Positions 1 through 8,104 of a stretch of 64,000 nt of DNA are shown piece after piece. The notes under the pieces are model-generated. The model was not told where the DNA came from, ran no database searches, and was given only the letters and a program-made list of their open reading frames with translations. Origin of the DNA: Sediminicoccus rosea (GTDB taxonomy: Bacteria; Pseudomonadota; Alphaproteobacteria; Acetobacterales; Acetobacteraceae); contig NZ_CP137852.1 in assembly GCF_033547095.1 (NCBI RefSeq), forward strand, positions 2,845,501-2,909,500, written 5' to 3'. The position numbers and the translations under genes are program-made. Within the stretch, counting starts at the first letter, position 1; every line of letters begins with the position of its first letter.

Positions 1-194
1 GGGGGCTGGTGGCCGAGCTTGGCCTCGCCGTCTTCTTCGTCACGCATGACATCGCGGCGGCCCGCCTGCTGGCGCATCGCATCATCGTCATGCGGCGGGG
101 CCGCATCGTGGAGGAGGGCCTGGCCGACCGCGTGCTGGATGACCCGCGCCACGAATACACCCAGTTGCTGGTCGCCTCGGTGCTCTCGGCATGA
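1..194 (+). CDS. phnK: PhnK, C-P lyase complex ATPase subunit (3' end only)
   Basis: The reading frame is open from the window edge, so only the C-terminal 60 or so residues are present. It contains the ABC H-loop region (VTHDIAAARLLAHRIIVMRRG) and the PhnK-like tail DDPRHEYTQLLVASVL. PhnK is an ABC-type ATPase that docks on the PhnGHIJ core of carbon-phosphorus lyase in the cytoplasm. Its stop overlaps the phnL start by 4 bases (ATGA). The assignment rests on this tail plus the phnL and phnM neighbours; the tail alone could also be read as a generic oligopeptide-type ABC ATPase. Confidence 0.8.
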   Translation, partial: GLVAELGLAVFFVTHDIAAARLLAHRIIVMRRGRIVEEGLADRVLDDPRHEYTQLLVASVLSA

Positions 195-889
195 GGCCCG
201 CGATCCGGATCGAGGGTCTGGCCAAGGGCTTCACCTTGCACCTGCAGGGCGGCATCGGCTTCCAGGTGCTGCGCGATGAGGCGCTGACCGTCATGCCGGG
301 CGAATGCGTCGCCCTCACTGGGCCATCGGGTGCGGGCAAGTCCACGCTGATGCGCTGCCTGCAAGGCAATTACGGTACGGATGCCGGCCAGATCTGGCTC
401 GCCCATCGGGGAGCCGAGGTGGACCTCGCCGCCGCCGATGCGCGGCTGGTGCGGGAGATCCGGCGTGAGACGCTGGGCTATGTTTCGCAGTTCCTGCGCG
501 TCATTCCCCGCGTCTCCGCGCGGGACGTGGTGGCCGAGCCGCTGCAGGCGCAAGGCATGCCCCGCGCCGAGGCCGAGGCGCGCGCCTCTGCCTTGCTGAC
601 GCGCCTGAACCTGCCACCCCGCCTGCACGGCCTGCCGCCCGCCACCTTCTCGGGCGGCGAGCAGCAGCGCGTGAACCTCGCCCGCGGCTTCGCCCCCCAC
701 ACCCCCATCCTGCTGCTGGACGAACCGACGGCGAGCCTCGACGCCGCCAATCGCGAGGTGGTGATCGCCCTGATCGCCGAGGCCAAGGCGCGCGGCACGG
801 CGCTCGTGGGAATCTTCCATGACATCGAGGTGCGGGACCGGGTGGCGGATCGCACGCATGACATCCTTCCGCTAGAAGACGCCGCATGA
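191..889 (+). CDS. phnL: PhnL, C-P lyase system ABC ATPase
   Basis: This 232-residue single-domain ABC ATPase has Walker A GPSGAGKST near residues 44-52, signature FSGGEQQR near 153-160 and Walker B ILLLDEPTA near 173-181. Its length is usual for PhnL. PhnL is known to assist the PhnGHIJK complex in joining phosphonate to ATP-derived ribose triphosphate; it is not a transporter subunit. It lies between phnK and phnM with ATGA overlaps on both sides, which fits a C-P lyase operon running in from the left edge. Nothing is truncated or unusual. Confidence 0.93.
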   Translation: MRPAIRIEGLAKGFTLHLQGGIGFQVLRDEALTVMPGECVALTGPSGAGKSTLMRCLQGNYGTDAGQIWLAHRGAEVDLAAADARLVREIRRETLGYVSQFLRVIPRVSARDVVAEPLQAQGMPRAEAEARASALLTRLNLPPRLHGLPPATFSGGEQQRVNLARGFAPHTPILLLDEPTASLDAANREVVIALIAEAKARGTALVGIFHDIEVRDRVADRTHDILPLEDAA

Positions 890-2022
890 CCGCAGAGACC
901 GTCCTGACCAATGCCCGCCTCGTCCTGCCCGAGGCGGAGATGGAGGGCACGCTTGTCCTCCGCGACGGCCGCATCGCCGAGATCCAGCCCGGCCGTGCCC
1001 ATCACGCCAGCGCCCTGGACTGCGAGGGGGACATCCTCATCCCCGGCGTGGTGGATGTGCACACCGACAACCTCGAGCGCCAGGTGCAGCCGCGTGCCAA
1101 TGCCCGCTGGCCCTCGCGCTCCGCCTTCATCGCGCATGACGCGCAATGCGCGGCGGCCGGCGTCACCACCGTGCTGGATGCCCTCTGCCTCGGCGATCTC
1201 GGCTTCGACCAGGGGCGCGACCAGACCTTCCATGACGGGGTGCGCGACCTGACGGCGCTGCATGGCCAGCCCTTCATGAAGGCCGAGCATCTGCTCCACC
1301 TGCGTTGTGAATTGCCCGCGCGCGACATGCCGGGCCTGCTGGAGGGCGTGGCCGACCACCCGCTGGTCGCGATGGTGAGCCTGATGGATCACTCGCCCGG
1401 CGTCGGTCAGTACCGGGACCTCGCGCGCTACCGCGCCATGCGCATCAAGCAGACGCGCATGACGGACGCTGAGGTGGAGGTCCGCATCCTCAAGCTCCAG
1501 GCCCAGCGCGCCGAGCTGCGCGAGCGGCAGCGCCGCCTCGTCATTGACCGCTTCGCCGGGCGCGGCATCCCGCTCGCCAGCCATGACGACGAGGATGCAG
1601 CCGAGGTGCGCCGCAATGCCGAGGACGGCATCCGCGTCAGCGAATTCCCCGTAACGATGGAAGCCGCCATCGAGGCGGCGCGGATCGGCGTCGGCGTCAT
1701 CGCGGGCTCGCCCAACATCGTCCGGGGCGGCAGCCATTCGGGCAACGTCGCCGCGATGGATCTGGTGCGCGCCGGCGCGGTGCATGTGCTGGCGAGCGAC
1801 TATGTCCCGCCCGCGCTGATCGAGGCCGCCTTCCTCATCGCGCCGGACATCGGCCTGCCAGCGGCCATCGCCACCATCACCCGCGCACCCGCCGCCATGT
1901 GCAATCTGAATGACCGTGGGCGGCTGGAGGCCGGGCTGCGCGCCGATCTCGTCCGCGTCACGCGGCATGGCACGATGCCGGTGGTGCGGCAGGTCTGGCG
2001 CGCCGGGGAACGCGTGATCTGA
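886..2022 (+). CDS. phnM: PhnM, alpha-D-ribose 1-methylphosphonate 5-triphosphate diphosphatase
   Basis: This 378-residue amidohydrolase-fold enzyme removes diphosphate from the ribosyl-triphosphate phosphonate intermediate of the C-P lyase pathway. The metal-binding segment GVVDVHTDNLERQ lies near residues 54-66, followed by the conserved SHDDED stretch and, near the C-terminus, the HVLASDYVPPALIEAAF segment seen in PhnM proteins. The ATG overlaps the phnL stop (ATGA), and the stop overlaps the next start (TGATG). Length and both metal-site regions are intact, so it should be functional. Confidence 0.94.
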   Translation: MTAETVLTNARLVLPEAEMEGTLVLRDGRIAEIQPGRAHHASALDCEGDILIPGVVDVHTDNLERQVQPRANARWPSRSAFIAHDAQCAAAGVTTVLDALCLGDLGFDQGRDQTFHDGVRDLTALHGQPFMKAEHLLHLRCELPARDMPGLLEGVADHPLVAMVSLMDHSPGVGQYRDLARYRAMRIKQTRMTDAEVEVRILKLQAQRAELRERQRRLVIDRFAGRGIPLASHDDEDAAEVRRNAEDGIRVSEFPVTMEAAIEAARIGVGVIAGSPNIVRGGSHSGNVAAMDLVRAGAVHVLASDYVPPALIEAAFLIAPDIGLPAAIATITRAPAAMCNLNDRGRLEAGLRADLVRVTRHGTMPVVRQVWRAGERVI

Positions 2023-2696
2023 TGCGCGTCGCCATCTACTGGGCGCCCGAACTGGACGACCCCCTGCACGCCGCCGGCAGCGCCTGGCTTGGCCGCGACG
2101 CGGAGACTGCCGCGCGCGTGCAGCAACCCGCCATCCCGGGCATTGCCGAAATCACGAGCGACCCGCGCGGCTATGGCCTGCATGCCACGCTGAAGCCGCC
2201 CTTCCGGCTCTCCACCGGCTACCAGGCCTTCATGGCCGATGCCGCGCGCTGGGCCGCGAGCATTGCGCCCTTCGAATTGCCCCCGCTCTCCGTGCAGGAC
2301 CTCAAGGGCTTCCTCGCCCTGCGCGAGACCGCGCCCTGCCCGAGCTTGCACGCGTTCGCGGATTCGGCGGTCTCCGCCCTCGATCACCATCGCGCACCTC
2401 CCACCGAGGAGGAGCTGGCGCGCCGCCGCAAGGCGAAGCTCACGCCCACGCATGAGGTGCTGCTGGCCCGCTGGGGCTACCCCTATGTGATGGAGGAATG
2501 GCAGTTCCACGTGACGCTGACGCACCGCCTGCCGCCCGAGGAAGCGTCGCGCATCCGCCCGCTCGCGGAGGCGCATTTCGCGGGGCTGGTGGAGCAGCCC
2601 CGCGTCGTCGGGACGGTCTGCGTCTTCACGCAGGCCGCCCCGGGTCAGCCCTTCCTGATCGCTGAACGGCTTCCGCTCAGCGGGCGGGCGGCGTAG
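2022..2696 (+). CDS. DUF1045 2H phosphoesterase-like protein of the phosphonate operon
   Basis: This 224-residue protein carries two HxT motifs, HATLKPP near residue 54 and HVTLTHR near residue 163, the hallmark of 2H phosphoesterases. Proteins of this family (DUF1045, often named putative phosphonate metabolism protein) commonly sit in C-P lyase operons. It is translationally coupled to phnM. By inference it may act on a cyclic or phosphodiester sugar intermediate, possibly the step PhnP performs in E. coli; no phnP or phnN is visible here, though the operon extends beyond the left edge. The last 20 bases overlap the convergent EF-hand gene. Confidence 0.85.
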   Translation: MRVAIYWAPELDDPLHAAGSAWLGRDAETAARVQQPAIPGIAEITSDPRGYGLHATLKPPFRLSTGYQAFMADAARWAASIAPFELPPLSVQDLKGFLALRETAPCPSLHAFADSAVSALDHHRAPPTEEELARRRKAKLTPTHEVLLARWGYPYVMEEWQFHVTLTHRLPPEEASRIRPLAEAHFAGLVEQPRVVGTVCVFTQAAPGQPFLIAERLPLSGRAA

Positions 2697-3225
2697 CCGG
2701 CGCGTCACCGCGCGGGCCGCGATGATGGTGCTGGCCGCGCTGCGGCAGCTCATCCCGCGCCACGGCGCCATCCCCGTTCACGTCCATCGCGCGGAAGCGG
2801 GCTTCCGCCATCGGGCGGATCTCGATCAGCGTGACCTGGCCGTTGCGGTCCGCATCCAGCGCGCGGAACATCGCGCCGCGCATCTGCTCGGCCCGCGCGG
2901 CATATTCCGGCCGCGGCGCCGGCGCATCGGCGGCGCGCAGCCGCATCGTGGCGAATTCCTCGATGGTCAGCCCGCCGCTGCGGTCGGTATCGGCCGTGTT
3001 GAACCGGGTGGTCACGAAGGTCCAGGATTCCTCCCAGGTGACGCGGCCATCGCGGTTCGCGTCCACCAGCTCGAACATCCGCGCACCCCGGTCGCCACGC
3101 GGGCCTCGGTCGGGGCGGGCATCGGTGGCGGCGGGGGGAGCGGCGGGCGGGGTGGCGGTTTGGGCCAGGGCAGCGCCGGCGCCGAGCAGGGCCAGGCCAA
3201 ATCCGAGGGTCGCTGCGGTCTTCAT
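2677..3225 (-). CDS. Secreted EF-hand protein with four calcium loops
   Basis: The start at 3225 gives a clean signal peptide (MKTAATLGFG onward, cleavage expected near residue 21) and has GGAGAAG upstream; upstream in-frame ATGs would add a basic non-secretory extension. Four EF-hand loops are visible in the 182-residue product: DANRDGRVTWEE (55-66), DTDRSGGLTIEE (79-90), DADRNGQVTLIE (124-135) and DVNGDGAVARDE (148-159). The third and fourth lack part of the consensus spacing, so their affinity is uncertain. The tail is His/Pro/Arg-rich. It is probably a periplasmic calcium-binding protein; no enzymatic domain is seen. It is convergent with, and slightly overlaps, the DUF1045 gene. Confidence 0.85.
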   Translation of the reverse strand: MKTAATLGFGLALLGAGAALAQTATPPAAPPAATDARPDRGPRGDRGARMFELVDANRDGRVTWEESWTFVTTRFNTADTDRSGGLTIEEFATMRLRAADAPAPRPEYAARAEQMRGAMFRALDADRNGQVTLIEIRPMAEARFRAMDVNGDGAVARDELPQRGQHHHRGPRGDAPATPPAR

Positions 3226-3290
3226 TGTGATCTTCTCCAGTTGCGGGAGGCGGCGTGACTGTCGCTCCGTTGAGGGGAAGATGGGCCTTG

Positions 3291-3319
3291 ATTGTAACAG
3301 GCGCATGCCGGACCTGACC
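3291..3319 (-). promoter_or_regulatory. Candidate promoter for the EF-hand gene
   Basis: On the minus strand a TACAAT hexamer (3296 to 3291) matches the sigma-70 -10 consensus at five of six positions. The -35 region near 3314-3319 (GGTCAG) is poor. It would place the transcript start about 60 bases before the EF-hand ATG. The call rests on the -10 only. Confidence 0.3.
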
Positions 3320-3402
3320 GCGGCGCGTGAGGAAATGTGTCGCGCCCGGATCGGCTTGGGAAGGTTGGCCCGGAGGGGGCGCTGCCGGGGGCGCAAGGGG
3401 AA

Positions 3403-3474
3403 TGCCGGGTGTCGGATTTGAACCGACGGCCTACCGCTTACAAGGCGGTTGCTCTACCCCTGAGCTAACCCGGC
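3403..3474 (-). tRNA. tRNA-Thr (anticodon TGT)
   Basis: Read on the minus strand from 3474, a 72-base cloverleaf is visible. The acceptor GCCGGGT pairs with ACCCGGC; the D arm is GCTC..GAGC; the anticodon stem ACCGC/GCGGT encloses the loop CTTGTAA, with TGT at positions 34-36; the T arm contains GGTTCAAATCC. Discriminator A follows at 3403, and CCA is not encoded. TGT reads ACA (threonine) codons. It lies alone between the EF-hand gene and rlmB. Confidence 0.95.
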
Positions 3475-3542
3475 GCACCGTCCCTTATCTAGGCCAGCGC
3501 CACGCCGCTTGCCAGCGGGCGCCGCGCGGGCTTCATGGGCGG

Positions 3543-4310
3543 ATGCGCCAGAACCGACACCGCCCCCGCCCCCAGGATGCCAGCCCGGCGCGCGATGAGG
3601 GCGGCGTCTGGCTCTACGGCCTGCACGCGGTCTCGGCCGCGCTTGCCAACCCCGCCCGCCGGCTGCGCCGCCTGCTGGTGACGCGCGGCGCCGAGCAGGA
3701 GCTGGCCGAGCGATTCTCGCCGCCCTGGCGCATCGCGCCCGAACTGGTGGAGCGCAACCGGCTGGACGCCATGCTGCCGCCCGACGCGATCCACCAGGGT
3801 GCCGCGCTGATGGCGGAGCCCCTCGCCTCGCCCAACATGGAACGTCTGCTGGAAGGCACGAGCGGCCCCGTCCTCGTGCTCGACCAGGTGACCGATCCAC
3901 GCAATGTCGGCGCCATCCTGCGCTCGGCCGCCGCCTTCGGCGCCGCGGCCCTGGTGGTGCAGGAACGCCACGCGCCGCCCGAGACCGGCGCCCTCGCTCG
4001 CGCCGCCTCCGGTGCCCTCGAGGTCGTGCCCATCCTGCGCGAGGTGAACCTCTCCCGCGCGCTGGAGCAGCTGAAGAAGGCCGGCCTCTGGGTCGTGGGC
4101 CTGGAGGCCGCCGGCCCCGTCACCCTCGCGCAATCAGGCCTCACCGGCCGCCGCGTCGCGCTGGTGCTGGGCGCCGAGGGCGAGGGGCTGCGCCGCCTGA
4201 CGCGCGAGACCTGCGACGAGTTGGTGCGCCTGCCGATCCAGGCCAGCATGGAAAGCCTCAACGTCTCGGCGGCCGCCGCGGTCGCCCTCTACGAACTCGC
4301 CCGGGAGTGA
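3543..4310 (+). CDS. rlmB: SpoU-family rRNA 2'-O-methyltransferase, RlmB/TrmH type
   Basis: This 255-residue SPOUT methyltransferase has an N-terminal substrate-binding domain (WLYGLHAVSAALANP near residues 23-37) and the knotted catalytic domain with DQVTDPRNVGAILRSAAAFG and, at the end, LPIQASMESLNVSAAAAVALYE. RlmB methylates the ribose of a 23S rRNA guanosine in the peptidyl-transferase region. The start at 3543 was chosen because earlier in-frame codons run into tRNA-Thr. Ribosomal versus tRNA substrate cannot be decided from sequence alone, but the N-terminal domain favours RlmB. The following gene starts 4 bases after the stop. Confidence 0.88.
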   Translation: MRQNRHRPRPQDASPARDEGGVWLYGLHAVSAALANPARRLRRLLVTRGAEQELAERFSPPWRIAPELVERNRLDAMLPPDAIHQGAALMAEPLASPNMERLLEGTSGPVLVLDQVTDPRNVGAILRSAAAFGAAALVVQERHAPPETGALARAASGALEVVPILREVNLSRALEQLKKAGLWVVGLEAAGPVTLAQSGLTGRRVALVLGAEGEGLRRLTRETCDELVRLPIQASMESLNVSAAAAVALYELARE

Positions 4311-4314
4311 AAAT

Positions 4315-5079
4315 ATGAGCCAAGCCGCCGATCTGATCCTTGCCGCCTGGAAGGCGAAGCGCGTCCTCGCCCCCCTCGGCGCCGCCGCGCCGCGCGACGT
4401 GGCCGAGGGCTACCGCGTGCAGCGCGAGGTGGCCGAGGCCCAGGGCGCCGTCCCGCCAGCCGGCTTCAAGATCGGCGCGACCACGAAGCAGATGCAGGCC
4501 TATCTCGGCCTCAGCCACCCGGCAGCCGGCTTCGTGCCGCGCTCGAGCCTGAACGCCGATGGCTTCACCGCGCCCTTCGCCGATTTCATCGCGGTCGGCG
4601 TCGAATGCGAGGTGGGTGTGCGCCTCGGCCGTGACTTGCCCTTCGGCCCGACGAGCCGCGCCGAAGCCGAGGCCGCCGTGGCCGAGGTCTTTCCCGCCAT
4701 CGAGATCGTCGAGAAGCGCTATGGCGATCTCGCCGAGCTCGGCACGCCGACGCTGATCGCGGATCAGGTCTTCCATGCCTCCGGCGTGCTCGGCCGCCCG
4801 GCGGCGGATTGGCGCAAGCTCGACCTCGGCGCCATGCGTGGCGAGCTGTTCGTGGACGGCGCCTCGAAGGGCGGTGGCCATGGGCGGGACCTGCTGGGCC
4901 ACCCGATGGAGGCGCTGGCCTGGCTCGCGGGCTCGGGTGCGGCCGAGGTCTTCGGCGGCCTGAAGGCGGGCCAGGTGGTGTGGCTCGGCTCCGTCACGCC
5001 GCCCATCTGGCTGGACGGCCCCTGCGAGGTGCGAGTGGCCTTCGAGGGGCTGGGCGAGGTCCGCACGCGCTTCACCTGA
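4315..5079 (+). CDS. 2-keto-4-pentenoate hydratase (MhpD family)
   Basis: This 254-residue protein belongs to the fumarylacetoacetate hydrolase superfamily, hydratase branch. Typical stretches are AGFKIGATTKQMQAYLG (residues 49-65), the acidic metal-site segment VGVECEVGVRLGRDL and VFPAIEIVEKRY. Such enzymes hydrate 2-hydroxypenta-2,4-dienoate-type products of aromatic meta cleavage. No other meta-cleavage genes are adjacent, so the substrate is unknown. It follows rlmB by 4 bases, a spacing that suggests co-transcription rather than a functional link. Confidence 0.8.
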   Translation: MSQAADLILAAWKAKRVLAPLGAAAPRDVAEGYRVQREVAEAQGAVPPAGFKIGATTKQMQAYLGLSHPAAGFVPRSSLNADGFTAPFADFIAVGVECEVGVRLGRDLPFGPTSRAEAEAAVAEVFPAIEIVEKRYGDLAELGTPTLIADQVFHASGVLGRPAADWRKLDLGAMRGELFVDGASKGGGHGRDLLGHPMEALAWLAGSGAAEVFGGLKAGQVVWLGSVTPPIWLDGPCEVRVAFEGLGEVRTRFT

Positions 5080-5155
5080 GCCGCAAGGCTCTGTTAACGC
5101 GACTCCATCTACGGTTCCGGGATCGAAACCCACCGCCAGAAGGGCGGGCAAGCGG

Positions 5156-5398
5156 ATGACCTTTCCCATGCCCCCGCCCTCCGACTGGAAGGACATGCCG
5201 GACGAGCTGCAGCTTGTCCTGGCGCGCGAGGCCCTGCGCCGCGCGGCAGAAACACTGGCCGAGCACGCGGAGCTCCTCGCCCTCGAAATGGAGGACGGTG
5301 CCCTGCGCGACCGTGGCGGCCCCGATGCGCTCCGTCTCTTCGCCTCCGTCGTGCGGGCCACCAGCCTCGATTCGCTCGGGCCCGTGGGCCATGCCTGA
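5156..5398 (+). CDS. Small hypothetical protein, helical
   Basis: This 80-residue product is acidic and probably all-helical (ELQLVLAREALRRAAETLAEH and ELLALEMEDG). It has no signal peptide, cysteines or recognisable motif. It starts with ATG at 5156 after an AGCGG stretch; the Shine-Dalgarno site is weak. Codon use looks like that of its neighbours, supporting a real gene. I do not recognise the family, and the neighbours (hydratase, phnD) give no clear hint of a job. Confidence 0.5.
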   Translation: MTFPMPPPSDWKDMPDELQLVLAREALRRAAETLAEHAELLALEMEDGALRDRGGPDALRLFASVVRATSLDSLGPVGHA

Positions 5399-5454
5399 AG
5401 AGGGCCGCTGACAGCGCCACCCCGGGGCGCTATGTGAAAAATCAGATGGCAGAT

Positions 5455-5498
5455 CGTGGCGTGCGCCACGGCCTGTCGTTTCGCAAACCGGGGAAACG
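5455..5498 (+). promoter_or_regulatory. Two inverted repeats in the phnD leader
   Basis: Two dyads lie just before phnD. CGTGGCG-TG-CGCCACG is a perfect 7-base repeat at 5455-5470. CGTTTC (5477-5482) pairs with GAAACG (5493-5498) across a 10-base loop. The second overlaps the purine-rich GGGGAAA stretch that would serve as the ribosome site. They could be operator sites or a small translational switch. No T-run follows, so they are not an ordinary terminator. Confidence 0.35.
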
Positions 5499-5505
5499 AA
5501 CCGTC

Positions 5506-6570
5506 ATGATCAGGATGCTTCTGGCCACCGCCGCCATCGCGCTGTTGCCCGGCCTCGCTGCCGCGCAGGGCACCACCTGCTCGCATCGCGGCGCGCTGGA
5601 CGACGCGTATTGCGACGAGAATCGCGACCTCGTCGCCGATGCGCCGGCCGATCCGGCCCGCCTGCGCAACCCGAGCACGCTGGTCTTCGCCTATACCCCG
5701 GTGGAAGACCCCGCCCTCTATGCCAGCCAGTTCCGGCCGCTGCTCGACTACCTGACCCAATGCACCGGCAAGCGCGTGGTGTATTTCCAGGTGACCAGCA
5801 ACGCGGCGCAGGTGGAGGCCATGCGCTCTGGCCGGCTGCACATCGCGGGCTTCTCGACCGGCCCCACCGCCTTCGCCGTGAACCTCGCCGGCGCCGTGCC
5901 CTTCGCCATCAAGGGCAATGAGCGCGAGTTCGAGAGCTATCGCGTCGTCGTCATCACGCGCGCCAATTCCGACATCCGCACGCTGGCCGATCTGCGCGGC
6001 AAGCGGGTGGCCCACACCTCCGCCACCTCCAATTCCGGCAACCTCGCCCCGCGCGCGCTCTTCCCGGCGGCCGGCGTCACGCCGGATACGGATTACCGCG
6101 TGCTCTTCTCGGGCGGGCATGACCGCTCGGTGATGGGCGTGAACGCCGGCGATTTCGACGCGGCGCCTGTCGCGAGCGATGTCTACAACCGCATGGTGGC
6201 GCGCGGTCAGGTGCAGGCGGCCAATCTCCGCACCATCTGGCAGAGCGACCCCTTCCCGACCAGCAGCTTCGCCCTGGCGCATGACCTTCAGCCGGAGCTT
6301 GCGGCGCGCATCCGCCAGTGCTTCTACGATTTCCGCTTCCCGGCCTCGATGTCGCGCGACCTCGGCGGCAATGATCGCTTCTGGCCCGCCACCTACCAGC
6401 GTGAATGGGCGCCGGTGCGCGCGGTGGCGGATGCGGTGAACGCCCCCTATACCCGCGCCGCCTTCGACCAGGAAAGTCGCCGCGAGCTGGAGGCCGAGGC
6501 CCGCCGTCGCGCCGCCCAGCAACAGCAGCAGCAGCCCGCGACGCCGGCCCCGGCCGCCCGCCCGCAGTGA
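5506..6570 (+). CDS. phnD: PhnD-type periplasmic phosphonate/phosphate-binding protein
   Basis: Start 5506 gives a signal peptide ([20 protein letters not shown]) and a 354-residue precursor. The PhnD-type fold is evident from [37 protein letters not shown], the [25 protein letters not shown] linker region and [11 protein letters not shown]. It delivers phosphonate, phosphite or phosphate-like ligands to the permeases encoded downstream. The C-terminus ends in an unusual run of six glutamines plus Pro/Ala repeats that is outside the fold. GTGA overlap couples it to phnC. The exact ligand cannot be read from the sequence. Confidence 0.88.
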   Translation: MIRMLLATAAIALLPGLAAAQGTTCSHRGALDDAYCDENRDLVADAPADPARLRNPSTLVFAYTPVEDPALYASQFRPLLDYLTQCTGKRVVYFQVTSNAAQVEAMRSGRLHIAGFSTGPTAFAVNLAGAVPFAIKGNEREFESYRVVVITRANSDIRTLADLRGKRVAHTSATSNSGNLAPRALFPAAGVTPDTDYRVLFSGGHDRSVMGVNAGDFDAAPVASDVYNRMVARGQVQAANLRTIWQSDPFPTSSFALAHDLQPELAARIRQCFYDFRFPASMSRDLGGNDRFWPATYQREWAPVRAVADAVNAPYTRAAFDQESRRELEAEARRRAAQQQQQQPATPAPAARPQ

Positions 6571-7328
6571 GTGCCGCGCCGATCCTGAAGATCCAGGGGC
6601 TGGAGAAATCCTACACCCCTGGAAGGCCGGTGCTGCGCGGCATCAACCTCGAGATCGGCGCGCAGGGCATCACCGCTGTCATCGGCCCGTCCGGCACCGG
6701 CAAGTCCACGCTGCTGCGCTGCATCAACCGCCTGGTGGAGCCGACTGCGGGCGCCATCCTGATGGGCGACGAGGACCTGGCGAAGCTGCGCGGCAGCGCC
6801 CTGCGCCAGGCGCGGCGGCGCATCGGCATGGTCTTCCAGGAGTACAACCTGGTCGAGCGCCTCTCCGTCATGGAGAACGTGCTGACCGGGCGCCTCGGCT
6901 ATGTGCCGCTGTGGCGCGCCTGGCTGCGCAAGTACCCGGAGGCCGACATCGCGCGCGCCTTCGCCCTCTTGGATGCGGTGGGCCTGCCCGATCAGGCGAC
7001 GCGCCGGGCGGACGCGCTCTCGGGCGGGCAGCGCCAGCGCGTCGGCATCGCGCGTGCGCTTATGCAGTCGCCCGCCCTGTTGCTGGCCGATGAGCCCACC
7101 TCCTCCCTCGACCCCAAGACAGCCGTCGAGGTGATGGAACTGATGGCGCGGCTGACCGGCGAGGCGGGCGTGCCCGTCATCGTGAACATCCATAATGTGG
7201 ATCTCGCCAAGCGCTTCGCCATCCGCATCATCGGCATGACCGGCGGCGCGGTGGTCTTCGACGGACCGCCCGAGGCGCTGGAGAACCACCATCTGCGCGA
7301 GATCTATGGCGGCGAGGACTGGCTGTGA
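6567..7328 (+). CDS. phnC: PhnC, phosphonate ABC transporter ATPase
   Basis: The GTG start at 6567 overlaps the phnD stop and directly precedes the family N-terminus ([15 protein letters not shown]). The 253-residue ATPase has Walker [10 protein letters not shown], the Q-loop MVFQEYNLV typical of PhnC, signature [15 protein letters not shown] and Walker [13 protein letters not shown], ending with [16 protein letters not shown]. It powers import through the two permeases encoded next. The gene order D-C-E-E is the standard phosphonate importer layout. Confidence 0.92.
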   Translation: MSAAPILKIQGLEKSYTPGRPVLRGINLEIGAQGITAVIGPSGTGKSTLLRCINRLVEPTAGAILMGDEDLAKLRGSALRQARRRIGMVFQEYNLVERLSVMENVLTGRLGYVPLWRAWLRKYPEADIARAFALLDAVGLPDQATRRADALSGGQRQRVGIARALMQSPALLLADEPTSSLDPKTAVEVMELMARLTGEAGVPVIVNIHNVDLAKRFAIRIIGMTGGAVVFDGPPEALENHHLREIYGGEDWL

Positions 7329-8104
7329 GCGCCAGCACGCGAAACCCCTTTCCGCCCAACTGGCCGCTGCGGATCGGGGCCGCGCTCGGCATCGCCTATA
7401 TCCTTTACGCCAGCGCCCAGCTCGGCATCACCGGCGAGCGCCTTCTGCATGGCATGGGCGAGGCACAGCGCTTCCTGGCCCGCATGTTCCCGCCGAATTT
7501 CGAGCGTTGGGGCCTGCTGGTGGAAGGCATGCTGGAGAGCCTGCAGATCGCCATCCTCTCGACCGCGATCGGCATCCTGCTCTCGCTGCCGCTGGGGCTC
7601 ATGGCCGCGCGTAACCTCTCGCCGGTCTGGCTCGCCGCCCCCACGCGGGGCTTCATCGCGGTCTGCCGGTCGCTGCACTACGTCATCGTGGCCATCGTCT
7701 TCGTGAAGGCGCTGGGGTTCGGCGCGCTGGCCGGGGTCGCGGCGCTGACGGTCGCGTCCATGGGCTTCATCGCCAAGCTCTTCGCCGAAGCCATCGAGGA
7801 GATCAGCATGAAGCAGGTGGAGGCGGTGCGGGCCTCCGGCGCCTCGGCGGCGGGGGTGCTGATCTATGGCGTGGTGCCGCAGGTGGCGTCCCGCTTCATC
7901 GGCTTTGGCATCTACCTTCTGGATTCCAACCTGCGCAATTCGACGCTGGTCGGCATCGTCGGCGCGGGCGGCATCGGCGGCACGCTCTTCGCGGCCTTCA
8001 AGCGCTTCGACTACGACTTCGTCTGCGCCATCCTGATCAGCATCATCGCGCTCATCTTCCTGGCCGAAGTCGTCTCGGGCCGCATCCGGGCGGCGCTGCG
8101 ATGA
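7325..8104 (+). CDS. phnE: PhnE, phosphonate ABC transporter permease (first copy)
   Basis: This 259-residue inner-membrane permease has about six hydrophobic segments and the EAA-loop region [20 protein letters not shown] that contacts the ATPase, followed by the [12 protein letters not shown] motif typical of PhnE. The N-terminal segment around residues 15-32 is the first membrane span. ATGA overlaps join it to phnC and to the second permease. It presumably forms a heterodimer with the product of the next gene. Confidence 0.9.
   Translation: MSASTRNPFPPNWPLRIGAALGIAYILYASAQLGITGERLLHGMGEAQRFLARMFPPNFERWGLLVEGMLESLQIAILSTAIGILLSLPLGLMAARNLSPVWLAAPTRGFIAVCRSLHYVIVAIVFVKALGFGALAGVAALTVASMGFIAKLFAEAIEEISMKQVEAVRASGASAAGVLIYGVVPQVASRFIGFGIYLLDSNLRNSTLVGIVGAGGIGGTLFAAFKRFDYDFVCAILISIIALIFLAEVVSGRIRAALR

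Noticed and set aside
5474-5480. Possible Pho box (CTGTCGT) upstream of phnD
   Set aside because: Only one half-site resembles the consensus; the second 7-base half at the required spacing does not match, so no PhoB site is called.
4258-6522. A 754-codon minus-strand open frame across the hydratase, small hypothetical gene and phnD
   Set aside because: It crosses several real plus-strand genes, has low-complexity composition and shows no family motif.
6518-6537. CAG-type repeat as a mobile or regulatory repeat
   Set aside because: It is a short in-frame coding repeat producing glutamines; no flanking repeats or transposase are present.
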